From contig NC_085138.1 of NCBI RefSeq assembly GCF_035046485.1, forward strand, positions 67,324,580 to 67,388,579: 64,000 bases of DNA, in the 5' to 3' direction. A model generated the notes under the pieces. That model did no database searches. It was not told where the DNA came from and saw nothing but the letters and a program-made list of their open reading frames with translations. This DNA comes from Aedes albopictus (lineage: Eukaryota; Arthropoda; Insecta; Diptera; Culicidae). Position 1 is the stretch's first letter. Each line of letters opens with the position of its first letter. A program made the position numbers and the translations under genes. Below are positions 33,881-45,735 of this stretch, one piece after another.

Positions 33881-35765
33881 TCGGCAAGGATTATCTTAAA
33901 AAATCCTTCCAGGAATACCATCGGAACTTCCTTACAGGGATCAATACAGAGTTTACTGTATCCTTAACCAAGGAATTTATTCAAGGAATCGTTCTGCAAT
34001 TCATTGTGGTATTTAACTTGAAACCTTTCTACCAAAATTCCTGAAATCTTGAAATAATTTATATTGGATACAGGAAGATAGCAGGCATTGTTTTCTGAAT
34101 TCCATTAAGGATTTCTGTGTGAAACAAACAAAGTTATATTCTAGAAATCCACAGAAAAAAACAAAAGCGAACCCCAAACAGTTTTTGGTAAAAATTAATA
34201 AAAAAAATAAAAACCTGGCAGCATTTCTTGAATGAAGAGAAATATTTTTAGAATAAACTCTTGAAAAATCATTTCCGAAGGAGCCTAGAGAGCAAGCATG
34301 AAAGGTTTCCTAAAGCAAGATGTTTAGGAATCTCCGTTGATATTCCAAGAAGACGTTCCGATATAATTTCTAGAGGAATCCCTAATGAAATCAATGGATT
34401 ATTTTTTTCAATAATTACCTGGGCAAAATTTACAAAGAATTCTTGAAGAAATATTCGCTTACATCCTTGGAACTGTCCTGGAAGATGTTCCAGTGGTTTT
34501 CTGAAGGCATTCCTCAATGCCTTGATAAATTTTTCAGGGAATCACCCAAAGAACACTTTGAGAATTAAATTCTGGATTATATTCCCAAAGAACTCCTCCA
34601 GAAATGCCCCACGAAATCTTGGAGGAATTCCCCAAAAAAAATCTTGGATGAAGTTCTCAAAGAAACTCTTCAAGAATCTCAGGAGAAACTCTTGTTGGAA
34701 TAAATTGTCCATGAAATGAAATTCATGCATAAATCCCCTAAGTGATTATTATGCAACAAATTCTTTACGATCCCTGAAGAAGTTGCTAAAACAATCTGAA
34801 CAAATAAATATTTCGATGGAGTTATTGTAAGAATCCCAGATGTTACACCACCAGAATTCCTCTGAGGATAATTTCATCATGATTGCTTAGGACAATTTTC
34901 GATGGAATGCTTATTGAAGTATCCCATGATCTCATTAAGGGGTTTCTCAAAGACAACCTTGAAGAATTCCTTCAGAAGTCTTCGTTGTAATTGTTGTTTA
35001 TTTATTTAATCTTTACCGCCTGAGGCGGCCTTCGATTGCTTCGTTGTAATTCTCCAACGAGTTCCTGAACAAAATTTACCAAGGAGTTTCAAGAGAAATT
35101 TCCAAAATAATTCCTCCAGAAACTTCCAGTACAATTAATGGAAAATTATGCGAATAAGTTCTTCGTCGATGAATTCCTTTTCCTAAAACTTTGTCATTTT
35201 CTTACCAATTCACATCAAATTTGTGCACAAGTAGACACGTTTCAAAATTGACTGGATTATAGCAAAAAACAACAGCGACCGCTGAGAAAATAGAAACGGA
35301 TGTAGGGAGAAATTCCTCGGTGATTCTTTGAAGAAAAATTCCCAATGAAATTCCAGAAAGAATTCTCCGTGGAATTCTTCAATGACGTCCTCAAGGAATC
35401 TCAGGGATGAATTCTGCAACGAATCACTTTTAGACATTTCTACAGGGATTCTTAACCTTTCAGGGCGCGCGCCATCAAGCTGCCGAAACTGCAATACGAC
35501 GAGCGAGGTTTTTTGGTAGCGAGCGTCCTGAAGGGTTAAAAAGATTTCCGAAAGAAACCCTGGGGAAATTTTCGAAGGATGCCAGGAAAAACCCAAGAAA
35601 TGAATTTCTTGATATTGCTGCAAAAAATCCCTGTGAAAGTTCTTGTTGGTAAACTGAAGAAATTGTCAACAAAATCTCTAGAAGAATTTCTGCATGAAGC
35701 TCTAATGTAAAATTGAGAACGATATCCTCGAAAATTTCTCCTAGGATTCATAGGACAAATAATTT
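33881..35765. repeat. Decayed GGAATTCC-type minisatellite
   Basis: Degenerate units in both orientations ('aaattcctgaa', 'ggaatctccg', 'aaactcttgaag'). Near 35000-35040 there is an unrelated CCGCCTGAGGCGG palindrome. All open frames are short repeat artefacts. Confidence 0.6.
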
Positions 35766-36180
35766 TTCGTAGGACAAATAAAAGTCCTGATAGAATACAC
35801 ATAATTTCGAATACTGATTTCGGTAAATTTCTGACAAAAGACGAAATTAGAACAGCTGAAAACAGTAAAAGCGGATTGTTTAACTCTTGCCAGCGCTTTT
35901 AACAGATAATGCACTGAGCCTAAGTAAATATTGATTGATTGATTTGTCTTTATTTAAGAGACTTCTCAGTAAATAAGTGAAACTACTGAAATAATTCAGC
36001 TTCTCTAATTTTGCTAAAAAAGGACAGAACTGATAATTCGGGATTGAGTGTTCGGATGCATTTTCAAAAAAGTTCTCTAGAGGTAGTCTCCAACGAATTA
36101 CAAAAAAAAAAAGGAATCGCTGTGAAAATTCTACAAAGAATACTTCAAAAATTTATCGCTGAAATACCTTTCTTCAAGAC
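35766..36180. other. No gene seen
   Basis: AT-rich sequence with TTGATTGATTTGTCTTTATTTA near 35930, reminiscent of transposon tails. Nothing definite. Confidence 0.35.
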
Positions 36181-36253
36181 ACGGTTCGTGGCTGCAGTCA
36201 TCCATCCTCGACCGGTCCCACATTTGCCAGATCGTTCTGGGATGCATCAGCAT

Positions 36254-36809
36254 TAGGCCGTCCCTTATTTTACAAAAGTTGGAAATGTTATGAGATCGTT
36301 GCTGGAAAGTGATCGTTTTAGCTAAGAAATGATCGTGTCAAAATTTGAAATCCGTATCTCAAGGCTAAGTGGTCCCTCAAGGGGCCTTTTTTCGACAAAA
36401 TAAATACGCTATTCTACTGAAACCGATGATTTTAGGACCTCAAAGGGCCAAAAATGTGCTCAGAATTGCGATATCTCCACTCGTTTTTAAGTTATTGAGC
36501 AAAATAGGGTAGGTTTCCTTTAGGTTTTAAAAAAATGTCAAAAATGTTGATTTTTCGGTTGTTTTTTATCAATAACTCAGAAACGAGTGGTCAAATATCG
36601 GTTTTAGTACAATAGCATATTTAGTTTTTGAAAAAAAAATCATGTTTTTAAGTCCCATAAAATTTTTGACAACTTTGGGCCCCTGAGGTACCACTTAGCC
36701 TTGAGTTACGGACTTCAAATTTTGACACGATCATTTATTAGCTAGAATGATCATTCTCCAACAACGAACTTATAACATGTCCAGTTTTTGCAAAATAAGG
36801 GACGGCCTA
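36254..36809. mobile_element. 556-bp hAT-like MITE
   Basis: The ends TAGGCCGTCCCTTATTTT and AAAATAAGGGACGGCCTA are perfect inverted repeats, and mirrored similarity runs about 200 bp inward (CTTATAACATG, GATCGTGTCAAAATTTGA). The flanks carry an exact 8-bp ATCAGCAT (36246-36253, 36810-36817), which fits the nTnnnnAn target form of hAT elements. It interrupts the LINE 3' region. Confidence 0.85.
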
Positions 36810-36857
36810 ATCAGCATTCTCGCAACATGCTCTGCCTATCGTATCATTCCAGCTGTT

Positions 36858-37171
36858 CCCGAGCAGAGGAAAAAAGCTCAATAATAGCATATTTTGATAT
36901 GGAGATCTGAAAGTGATATTTGTTTGTTTGAGATATGAGGTAAAAGTACTGAAAATAGTATCTCATATTTATTCTTAAAACAACGTCCTCATAGCACAAT
37001 CGTCTCTTGGTAAGTTTTAACCAATAGGAGTGAGCTAATTGATTGATCTTCCAACATCAAATTTTGCTACTGCTCAGAACAAATTTTTGATATTATTTTC
37101 AGGACTTTTACCTCTTATCTCAATCAAACCAATATCACGTTTTGATCTTCAGTACTTTACCGTTACCCGGG
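36858..37171. mobile_element. 314-bp element with CCCGAG/CCCGGG ends
   Basis: Inverted ends CCCGAGCAGAGG and CGTTACCCGGG, flanked by TT on each side (36856-36857, 37172-37173). Mirrored interior words include CATATTTTGATAT and GTGATATT…AATATCAC. A larger family member is at 37798-39443. Confidence 0.75.
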
Positions 37172-37230
37172 TTGTGACCTTCCGGATGCAGTGTAGCGCG
37201 CTCGTGGTTCATTTTTCGCCACCACATAAG

Positions 37231-37570
37231 GGTAGTCGGGGTAATTTGGCCAATGGGGCAATATGAGCACCTCATGAAAAACACATCAAATTGATTATTT
37301 TCTGCTTATTCACCTTGCAGCTCTAATATCGGCCTGATGTTGAAGAGAATGACATTTTAAAACGAAGTATGTACTACATGTACACATTCAATTAGAAAAT
37401 AATTTTCAAAAACATTGGCCAAATTACCCCGATGAGCGCAGACCAAAAACACCACATAAGACTCTTCTTGTTTCAATACTTTAGATAGCTTTCGAACAAG
37501 TTTATTTTCCATATGGGGATTTTTTTTTATTATCGTACAAATTGGGCTGATGGGTCTCAGATTTTGATTT
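37231..37570. mobile_element. Nested insertion with GGGGTAATTTGGCC inverted words
   Basis: GTCGGGGTAATTTGGCCAA (37234) is mirrored by TTGGCCAAATTACCCCGA (about 37413). An 11-bp direct repeat CACCACATAAG at 37220-37230 and 37450-37460 may mark the target site. The right part (37525-37570) is a fragment of the fold-back family at 1825-3037 (GGGTCTCAGATTTTGAT). Confidence 0.5.
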
Positions 37571-37797
37571 ACCCTGCCATTCTCCTGCACACCGCTAACG
37601 ATGGTCCCAGGCACCCGATGCTCGAACACTTCGAGTGCTTTCATGTCCTCCTCGATCGAGCATAGTCCAGGTCTCATACCCGTAGAGAACCATCGGTCTT
37701 ATCAGCGTATTGTACAAGTTGCGAGGGTAAATCGTTTTCGATCACAGGTTCTTGTCCGACTTCCACTGATGATGCGCCTTCAACATTCACGGTTTAC

Positions 37798-39443
37798 CCC
37801 GAGTAGAGAAAAAGAGCTAAATAATAGCATATTTTGATATCGAGATCAAAAAGTGATATTGGTTTGATTGATATAAGAGATAAGAGATCTAAAAATAATA
37901 TCAAATTCGAAAACTTAAAACCATATTCGAAAACTTAAAATTTCTGCATACATTTGGCCAAGTTTTCCCATACAAACTTCAAGCGTTTTGAGCGCCCCCT
38001 TAGGCTCAACCGATTTTGCTCAAATTTTGATTGTAGCTTCTGGGAGTCCAAAACAACTGATTGAGGAGGTAAGACTTGACATTTTTCGAAATTTTAGTTT
38101 TTCGTGTAAGTGTGGGCCACCTTACTGTGGAGTATACCTGTTTGATACTAGCATTACTAAATGAGTTAGAAGACTGCAAAATGAAAGAACTGCAAGAAGT
38201 GTCAGATTTTGTGTGCCCTGTTTATTCAAAAGCAGGTGCTCATACAAAAATGCAAGATATGGTCAAACAATTGGCTTATTTCGTTCAATCTGAAGAAATA
38301 TATTATAAATGAGTCTTAGTTGTGAACTACATTCATTTTTAACATGTTTTATTTGAAAAGAATGTCTAAATTATGAAACAAGTAGTTCATGCTAGAAATT
38401 TGAATACTTTCGGTGCCATTTCTCGAAATATGAGCCGTTCAATGTATATTATTTTAGCCAGAAAACAGTCTAGAAGATATTGGGAGCTATTGGAAGATGT
38501 AATAGTAGTAAACGCTGTGATTTATGCAAGTGAAACCATCATTATTCATCAAAACAATACTTAAATACGTGATTTTTTGATTGTTTGCGTTATTTTTTTC
38601 TGTTAAAAACATTGTTTTTTGTAAATTTTCAACCTGCCTCGGTCATGAAACTTTCATTAGATTCTTTTGAAACACTTCCGATTAAAATAACTACATCAAA
38701 TCTCAATTTGGAAACGTTTTCAATATTATGATATATTTATATTAGATGCATGCAAAATAAATATGGCAACACTTCGAAAAACGATCCAATTCATGATTTA
38801 CAAGTCGATCTTTAATGCAGATCATCATACAAAATGACTTTGTTGGATATTTTTCGAAATTTGATGGTTTTTTATTATGGAATTCTAAAAATTGTACAAT
38901 TCGGCTAAACGAATGTCTAGGCAAAAAATGACATATGAAGGGTTTTCACCCTTGTTTGGTTTCAGTGTATATATAAGTGTGATGTATCACATTTTTATAA
39001 AACAGTACTAGATATACTATCACTACGATAAAAAAGTTTTATCATAAAATCTTTTGTATGAGTTTCCTGACACTTTTTAGAAATTTTTTTAGCCTCGGCT
39101 AAACGAATGTCTATTACTGTAGCAGCGAGCTATATTCTTTTGATCTTAAAATATCAAATTTTGATATTGTCCAGATGTTCCAAGAACATATTTTAGATAT
39201 TGGGGGGATTCACTTAACAGCGTAAACTGATTAAACTGATTAAACGTCGCGATCACCAAGGCAATCTTTGATTATTACATTCGCAAAATCATGAAACATT
39301 TCAAATAAGCAGAAAATCATGGCTTACGCAGCAATTTAATCTGTTTAGTGAGTACCCCTATTATGTATTTTCAGATCTCTAATCTCTTATATCAATCAAA
39401 CCAATATCACGTTTTGATCGTCAGTATTTCACCTCTACCCGGG
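37798..39443. mobile_element. 1.65-kb element with CCCGAG/CCCGGG ends and unrelated interior
   Basis: The ends CCCGAGTAGAG and CTCTACCCGGG are inverted, flanked by AC on both sides (37796-37797, 39444-39445). LINE sequence resumes cleanly on either side. The first and last 110-200 bp match the 314-bp relative at 36858-37171 (TTGGTTTGATTGATATAAGA and mirror). The interior (about 38000-39100) matches nothing else here and holds two AT-rich plus-strand open frames (38076-38312, 38373-38564) with no recognised domain. CGGCTAAACGAATGTCT occurs in both orientations-neighbouring copies at about 38903 and 39096, perhaps marking a further nested insertion. Confidence 0.7.
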
Positions 39444-39884
39444 ACGTTGGTGTCTGCCGTTAATAAGCATCCGAAGAAGACAAAGTTCTCCACCACCTCA
39501 AAAGCATCTTCGTCTATCGTAGCACTGCTGCCTAGGCTTGCCCTGTCGTTCGTGGTTCCGCCTGTTAGCATGTACTTCGTTTCCGACGTGTTCATCGTGA
39601 GTCTGACCTTTGCTGGTTAACGTTTAAGGCGGGTGTATAGTTCTGCCACCGTTCCAAATGTTCCATGTCATCCGCAAATTAAAAAAATTGGCCGGATTTC
39701 GTGAAAATCGTGCCTCAGTTGTTGAGCCCGGCTCGTCGCTTAACACTTTCCAAGGCGATGTTTAACAGCAGACATGAGAGTCCATCACCTGCTACTCTCC
39801 GACGAGGTTCTAACGAACTAGACAGATCGCCCGAAACCCTTACGTAGTTTGTTACAGCGTTCATCGACACTTTGATCAATTTAA

Positions 39885-40000
39885 CCCTAAAAGGGATACC
39901 TTCATGGCCTCAGTTTCGTCACCTCGCTGAGTGTGTTCCATCAAAGACGACCTCTGAAAGGCGCCTGGGGTCCAATGGACCCCAGATATCCCTTTTAGGG
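39885..40000. mobile_element. 116-bp piggyBac-like MITE
   Basis: The ends CCCTAAAAGGGAT and ATCCCTTTTAGGG are perfect inverted repeats, flanked by TTAA on both sides (39881-39884, 40001-40004). TTAA plus CCCT ends is the piggyBac signature. A central hairpin CTGGGGTCCAATGGACCCCAG-like sequence lies near 39965. It interrupts the reverse-transcriptase domain of the LINE. Confidence 0.8.
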
Positions 40001-40981
40001 TTAATGAGCTTCCCAGAGAAGCGGTTTCGTTCATGATTTTCCATAGCTCTCTGCGGTCGATACTGTCGTAAGCCGCCTTAAAGTCAATGAACAGGTAGTG
40101 CGTTGCGACCTGGTATTCGCGGCATTGTTGGAGGATTTGCCGTACGGTGAAGATTTGGTCCGTTGTCGACCGGCCGTCAACGAAGTCGGCTTGATAACTT
40201 CCCACAAACTTATTTGGTTTGGGTGAAAGACGACAGAAGATGCTCTGGGACTGGGATAGCACTTTGAAGACTAGCTTTCCTTACTTCCCTCAACGTGGAA
40301 GTTGGTTCGTTGTTACTCTCTGCTGTACTGGCGTAGTCTTTTCTCCCGCTGTCTTGATCATCCATGTCTGCGATCTCCATACCATTCAGGTATTCGTCGT
40401 AGTTCTGCTTCCACCTTTAAGATGCTCTCGTCCTTATCCCTGCACATTTCGACTCGTGCACGCAGCCTTTGCGGGATGCGTTGAACTTCTGGTAATACTC
40501 CCGTATCCCTAGTGAACGGCACAGCAGTTTCATTTGTTCACATTTCGCTTCTTCCAGGCGGTGCTTTTTCTCCTGGAGAGACGGGTTTGCTGTTTCTATG
40601 TTCTTTTTTATCGCTCCACGTTCTGCCGGGTCCCGTGCTGCAGCATGACCACCCTCGCTGCGTTCTTCTCCTCCAAAATCTTCCAACACTCATCGACGAA
40701 CCAATCGTGCCTTTGGCTCTGCTCCACGTTGGTCTCAGCTGCTTTGTTGATGGCTGCTTTAATAGTAGTTCAGCTGTCATCCAGAGGTACTTCATTGAGC
40801 TCATCCTCGTCCATCAACGCTGCCTCGAGCTTCTGCGCGTATGCGATGGCGACATCCGGTTGCTCCTGTTGCTCCAGATTACACCGAGGCGACCTTTGGC
40901 ACCATACGTTATTGATCACGGAGAGTTTTTGGCGCATTTTAACCAACACCAAGTAGTGGCCAGGATCGATGTTAGCGCTAC

Positions 40982-41148
40982 CCCAAGCAACACACATGTT
41001 ATAATAAAGTTACGACAGCGCAAGTTTTGGTTGTATAGAAGTTTATTTTACGTAATTCTAACATTATGTTGAAATAACGTAAAATAAACTTCTATACAAC
41101 CAAAACTTGCGCTGTCGTAACTTTTATATAACATGTGTGTTACTTGGG
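40982..41148. mobile_element. 167-bp hairpin MITE with CCCAAG ends
   Basis: Arms of about 72 bp are mirror images with about four mismatches (CCCAAGCAACACACATG … CATGTGTGTTACTTGGG; AGTTACGACAGCGCAAG …), with a loop of about 23 bases. AC flanks both sides (40980-40981, 41149-41150). Same ends as the 984-bp element at 20768. Confidence 0.85.
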
Positions 41149-41300
41149 ACGATTGGTCGTGACGTCGATTATATCAGAGAAGTACCGTACAAGACAATTT
41201 TTGGGAACTGTTACACATGATCAGTTTCGTTGACAATCGTCCATCGTTGAAACCAGCTTAACTGCTTTCCACGATATCATTAGCATCAAAGGTGATATAC

Positions 41301-42466
41301 GACGGCAGTTAGTAGTACCAACCCCAAAACTTCGTCCTAATTTCAACAAATCACATAGCCGCAATCCCCCACTCACGTAGTACTACCTCTTCTGGGGTGA
41401 ATTGCCGAATAATGGCACCAATTCTGGCAAATTAAATCACACGGTTTATGAGGTTTCATACGACCGACATAAATATATCAAATCTTATCAGCAATAACGT
41501 CATGCGGTTCAGCTCTCTGAATCTTCCACGAAAAAAAAAAAGCTCGGAATCGCATTGAAATTCCACCGGCACACGCACTTGCTGGAGCCAGAAGTCACAA
41601 CTCATTCCGAAGCGTCTTCCTATTTCTCCCCTTTCCACGAGGGACCAGAGCGTTCTGTCAGTTCAGTAGCATCACTGGACCACTAGCACCATCAACCAAC
41701 ACAACCAACAACGCAACGCATCTGAGAAAGAAGCATCTGAAACGAAGCGGTTTTCCACGTAGACATGACACCAACCGAATCCGGTATTCCACGCACGTAG
41801 CAATATTTTCCTCCCGTTTATCCCTTATCTTTATTATCACAATCCTGACGGTCAGTGTGCAGTGGTTTCTAATGAAAACTAGTCGGAGTCGTCCACCTAG
41901 GTATGATGAAATTCCAACGCATCCCACTGGGGCCAGCTATTCTGAACCACTGAGTCTAGTAGCGACGCTGTCCGTCCGTTCCACTCGTCTCGTCGACCAG
42001 AATCGTTCAAAGAAAAAGCTACGGTTGGTTGTGATTGAAACGTTGTTTCCGAATCCGCAACAGAGGAAGGGGTCGGAACCGGTGTGGTGATGGCGACAAC
42101 GAAAACGATGACAACAACGAGCTGAAGGTCACGTCTGCTGCCAGTGCCAACCATCCAAGATCTCCCGCCCGGCTGCTACTGGCTGGCTGGAAACGAAAAC
42201 GTGTGGGTTGTAGGTTGTGCGTTGTGGAAATAGCAGGGGCCACGATGGCTGCTGCAACTTGTACCTCTACGACGACGACGATGACGACGGACATGGACGA
42301 TGGTAAATATTTATGGATCAGTCTCGGGCGCGCAATCTCGTCGTCGCCACTAGCAGACGTTTCTGCTCCTTGGTGGTCGTGTCGCCCGTTGACAGTAATG
42401 GCCATTGGAGCGAACGAGCGTACAGCAGTGCTACATTATTGCTACATTGGAATTTGTACTCGAGGA
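41301..42466. other. Less repetitive island, possible transcript leader, no gene assigned
   Basis: Mixed composition with (ACG)n/(ACA)n simple runs. Long overlapping open frames on both strands (42035-42598 plus, 42019-42405 minus) are Ser/Thr/Arg-rich and run into the neighbouring MITE, so neither is convincing. TCAGTTCAGT near 41658 resembles an insect initiator but no TATA is placed before it. Confidence 0.3.
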
Positions 42467-42474
42467 ATGTGCAT

Positions 42475-43180
42475 TAGCGTGGGACACCAAAAGACATTTT
42501 ACTCCTGTACACTTTTTGAGTTCCATTTCGGTCCCATATCAACTGTGCAAAATTTCAGCTCGATCGGAGAAACTATATTTTGGCGCCGGCCATTTTAAGT
42601 TTTCATTCGATTTACTATGGAGAAAATCACGTTTTCAAAGAAAAATCGCCACAGGTTGCCCCTTAACCCCTAAAAATAAATCGATGGATGATTTCTGTTG
42701 GAAATTTTACGAGGAACCAACCCTCCGAAGACCGCAAAGCGATATAAGGCATATGGAAAAAGTTATTGAATGAAAACCGAATGGCATGCCAACGCTGTTT
42801 AACATGTAAGGAATAACAATAAATAATAAAATCTCGTCATTTTATCGATCGGGTGAGGCTTAATAACTTTTTACACGAACGTCGCACCGGTTTGCGATCT
42901 TCAGAGGTCTGATTCCTCATCAAGTTTTCTACAGAAATCATTCATCAACTTATTTTTAGGGATCTAGAGGTGACTCCTAGCCATTTTTCTTTGCAGAAGT
43001 AAAATTTCCCCATAGTAAATCGTATGGAAAACTAAGAATGGCGGGCGCTAAAATATAGTTTTTCCGATCGATCTGAAATTTTGCACAGTTGATATGGGAC
43101 CAAAGTGGAACTCAAAAAGTATACAGGAGTTAGTGTTTTCCATTTTTTGTATTTTCCCATATAAACCGTGTACCAGGCTA
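42475..43180. mobile_element. 706-bp hAT-like element
   Basis: The ends TAGCGTGGGACAC and GTGTACCAGGCTA are inverted, and mirrored similarity covers about 130-150 bp (TTTTTGAGTTCCA, GGTCCCATATCAACTGTG, GCAAAATTTCAG). The flanks carry an exact 8-bp ATGTGCAT (42467-42474, 43181-43188), matching nTnnnnAn. A decayed mirror of 'taacccctaaaaataa' lies at about 42666 and 42955. Non-coding. Confidence 0.85.
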
Positions 43181-43188
43181 ATGTGCAT

Positions 43189-43745
43189 TGCGAGCCGGGC
43201 TGGTTGTGTGACCCATAAATGCGGGACATGAAAGCAGGGCAATGTGGTTATGGTGCAGGCTGGTGGCGATAGAAGCTTTAATGGAAAGAGGTGGCGAAGG
43301 CTTTGATTTTGGGTTGGAATAAAATACAATGTTTCAGAAGGGAACGCTAACTATGCGTTTGTACAGAGTGCCTACCATGCCATAAACATTTGGAAATTTA
43401 CTGCTGATACCTTGAACTTATCTCTGGTAGTGCCCTGTTACCACCCAAATACATGACATTAATGGCTGCGTACTTCACGAAAGCTAATTCAAGATTTGAT
43501 ACGGATTTAGAAAAATCTCTGATTATTTTGTACCTCGCTCCACAAACACCAAAAGCGGATCAAACTTAGAAGAACAAAGCCATATTATGCAGCACACAAA
43601 ACTATGAACATGTTTGTGTGAGAGGAAGGTCGTAGAAAACGATTGCAAATCAAAATATCTGATTACTGGTTTGGTTTGATCCAGACAGGATGGTAGTAAG
43701 CTACAGCAGTTGGACATTTTGAGTGGAATAGAACTACCCTTTTCC
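43189..43745. other. No gene seen
   Basis: Mixed sequence without a recognised repeat. A 64-residue minus-strand frame (43523-43717) is not supported. Confidence 0.35.
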
Positions 43746-45455
43746 GGGAGACAATTTTTACTAGAGCAATTTAAGGAAGAACGCCCGAAATTCTAGAAAC
43801 TCTTAGAGAAGTCTTCGGAGGAATTATAGGCGGATTACCTGGAGGATTCCCGGAGGAATCCCCGAAGAAACAACTTCGAAATTCTGGACTCTAGAATGAA
43901 TTTTTGGTAGATTCTCCGGGGACATTTTTAAACAAATCCCCACAGTGTTTGCAGGAAGCAATTTTCTGACGTGTTTACGAAGGAATCCACGAGGAAATTC
44001 TCGGAGGAATTCCTGGGGAAACTCCCTGAAGAATTCGTAGAAGTATCTCCAGAACATGCTTTGGAAGAAGTCTCAGAGGAGTTTCCGTAGAAACTGGTAG
44101 GAAATTTTCCGGAAGAACTTCAAGAGAAAACTCCATAGACATTTTTGAAGTATTTATCGGATTTAATCCTGATTTAAAAAAGAATTCATGTAGTTATGAA
44201 CGGAGAGGATGTATATTTCCCCAGGAATTCCCCTCGGGATTCCTCCGGGAATTTACCCAAGAATACCTCCGGGAATTCATCCAGGGATTACGACTATTTC
44301 CCCAGGATTTTATTTTCTGGGAATTCACCACGGGGGCTCCTACGAGAATTATCCTTGGAAATTCCTCCGGGAATCCCCCATGGAATTCCTTTGAAAATTC
44401 CCACAGGGATTCCTCTGAGAATTCCCTCAATAATTCCTCTGAGAATCCCCACAAAAATCCTCTTTGAATTCCCCCAGGGATTCTTCCGTAAAATCCTCCA
44501 GGGATTCCCCCAGCAATTCTCTCGAGATTCCTCCAGGATCGGGAATTCCCTCATGGATTTCTCCAGGAATTCCTCAGGGTGTTTTCCGAGAATTCGCCTA
44601 GCATTTCTACAAGAATTGCCAAAGGAATTCCTCCGGTAATTCTCCCAAGGATTTCTCCAGGAATTCCCCTAGACATTTTCCGGGAATTTGCCAGGGATTC
44701 CTACGAGAATTTGACTAAGAGATTCCAGAAACTCCCCCAGGGATCCCGCTGGAAGCTCCCGCACGGATTCCTCCGGAAATTCTCCCATAAAGTCTTATGG
44801 GAATCAACCCAGGAATTATTCTGAGAATTCCCCCAGGGATTTCTCCGGAAATTCCCTCGGGGATTTTCCGGCAGTTTGCTCAGGGAATTCTCTGAGTATT
44901 CGGCAAAGCATTCTTACGAGAAATATCTTAGATGATGGGAATTCCCCCAGGGATTTCCTCGGTAATTTCCCCAGAGAATCATCCAGCAATTCCTCAGGAA
45001 TTAGTTCATGAATTTGCCCAGAGATTTTTTCAGGAATTTGTCCAGATATTCATCCGTGAATTTCCGCACGGATTCCCCCATGCATTCCTGTGGTAATTTG
45101 CTCAACAATTCCTCTGAGAATTCCCCCTAGTATTCCTCCAGCTATTACCCCAGGGAATACTTTGGGAATTTTCCCAGATTTTCCTTCGGGAATTCCCCCA
45201 GGACTTTTTAAGGATTTTTTTTTGCAGGAAATCTTATGGAGTCCTCCGGGAAATCCTTCTGCAATTCTCCCTAGGATTCATACGGAAATTTCCCCAGTGA
45301 TTCGTCTAAGAATTTCTGCATCGATTCCTCCCACAAATTTCCCCAGCGATTCATCTGGAAATTGCACCAGAGATTCCTTTAGAAATCCCATCAGAGATAT
45401 CTGCGGAAATTCCCCCGCAGAATTCTTTGAATTCGCCCAGGGATTCCCACAGCAA
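43746..45455. repeat. GGGAATTCCTCCAGGGATTCC minisatellite (GC-richer form)
   Basis: Units GGGAATTCCCCCAGGGATTCC-like with a 12/24-base period, in the orientation opposite to 16990-23130. The frames here read as Pro/Gly/Ile repeats (GIPPGIPPRIP) or Arg/Glu/Phe, again due to period 12. Confidence 0.8.
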
Positions 45456-45735
45456 TTGGGTTTTTTAATTAAGAAAAATTTAATGATTTTTTATTTTTAA
45501 ACAAAAGAGCACCTTTTTCTGAGCCACTATGATTTTTTTCAGATTTTTAGAACTTTATTTTGATATTCAAAATCAATTTCAAAGAGATTTTTTGAAATCA
45601 ACTTTTGACAGCTGGGTAACTGCTTGACAGCTCCGCTCAGTACAAAATGCGACGAGGGGTGATTCGACAAATCGCTTCCATACAAATTTCAAATTGATTT
45701 TTAAATAGGTTCCCGGGAACCAACATTGATGAAAA
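45456..45735. other. AT-rich insertion-like spacer, no gene
   Basis: TTGAAATCAACTTTTGACAGC and TTGACAGCTCC words suggest a transposon fragment within the satellite, but the ends are not mirrored clearly enough to place. Confidence 0.35.

Larger units (their letters stand above)
36181..41300 (-). pseudogene. Dead non-LTR retrotransposon cut by at least six insertions
   Basis: Minus-strand reading gives, from high to low coordinate: the end of the endonuclease region and linker (about 40997-40538, 'VAIAYAQKLEAAL', 'VPLDDS'), reverse transcriptase (about 40262-40005, GRSTTDQIF and FIDFKAAYDSI with the first catalytic Asp), 'TKYMLTGGT' and 'VTIDGD'-like sequence (39595-39450), then the C-terminal 'EEDMKALEVFEHRV' and 'SGVQENG' (37677-37580) and the 3' end (37200-36181). 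The frame is broken repeatedly. A 5'-truncated relative with the same 3' part lies at 60479-61065. Insertions inside: 36254-36809, 36858-37171, 37231-37570, 37798-39443, 39885-40000, 40982-41148. The far 5' limit near 41300 is approximate. Confidence 0.8.

Noticed and set aside
38076..38564. Two AT-rich open frames inside the 1.65-kb element
   Set aside because: No recognisable domain and no start or splice support, so not called as genes. Kept as a finding about the element interior.
36181..41300. Possible endogenous viral polymerase
   Set aside because: The FIDFKAAYDSI and GHVARMPD motifs and the order of domains are those of a non-LTR retrotransposon; no viral protein signature was seen anywhere in the window.
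42035..42598. 187-residue plus-strand frame
   Set aside because: It runs from a simple-repeat-rich island into an hAT-like MITE and overlaps a long minus frame; composition is not protein-like.
44196..44639. 147-residue Pro/Gly/Ile/Arg-rich (collagen-like) frame
   Set aside because: Also satellite-derived; no start context, signal or conserved motif.
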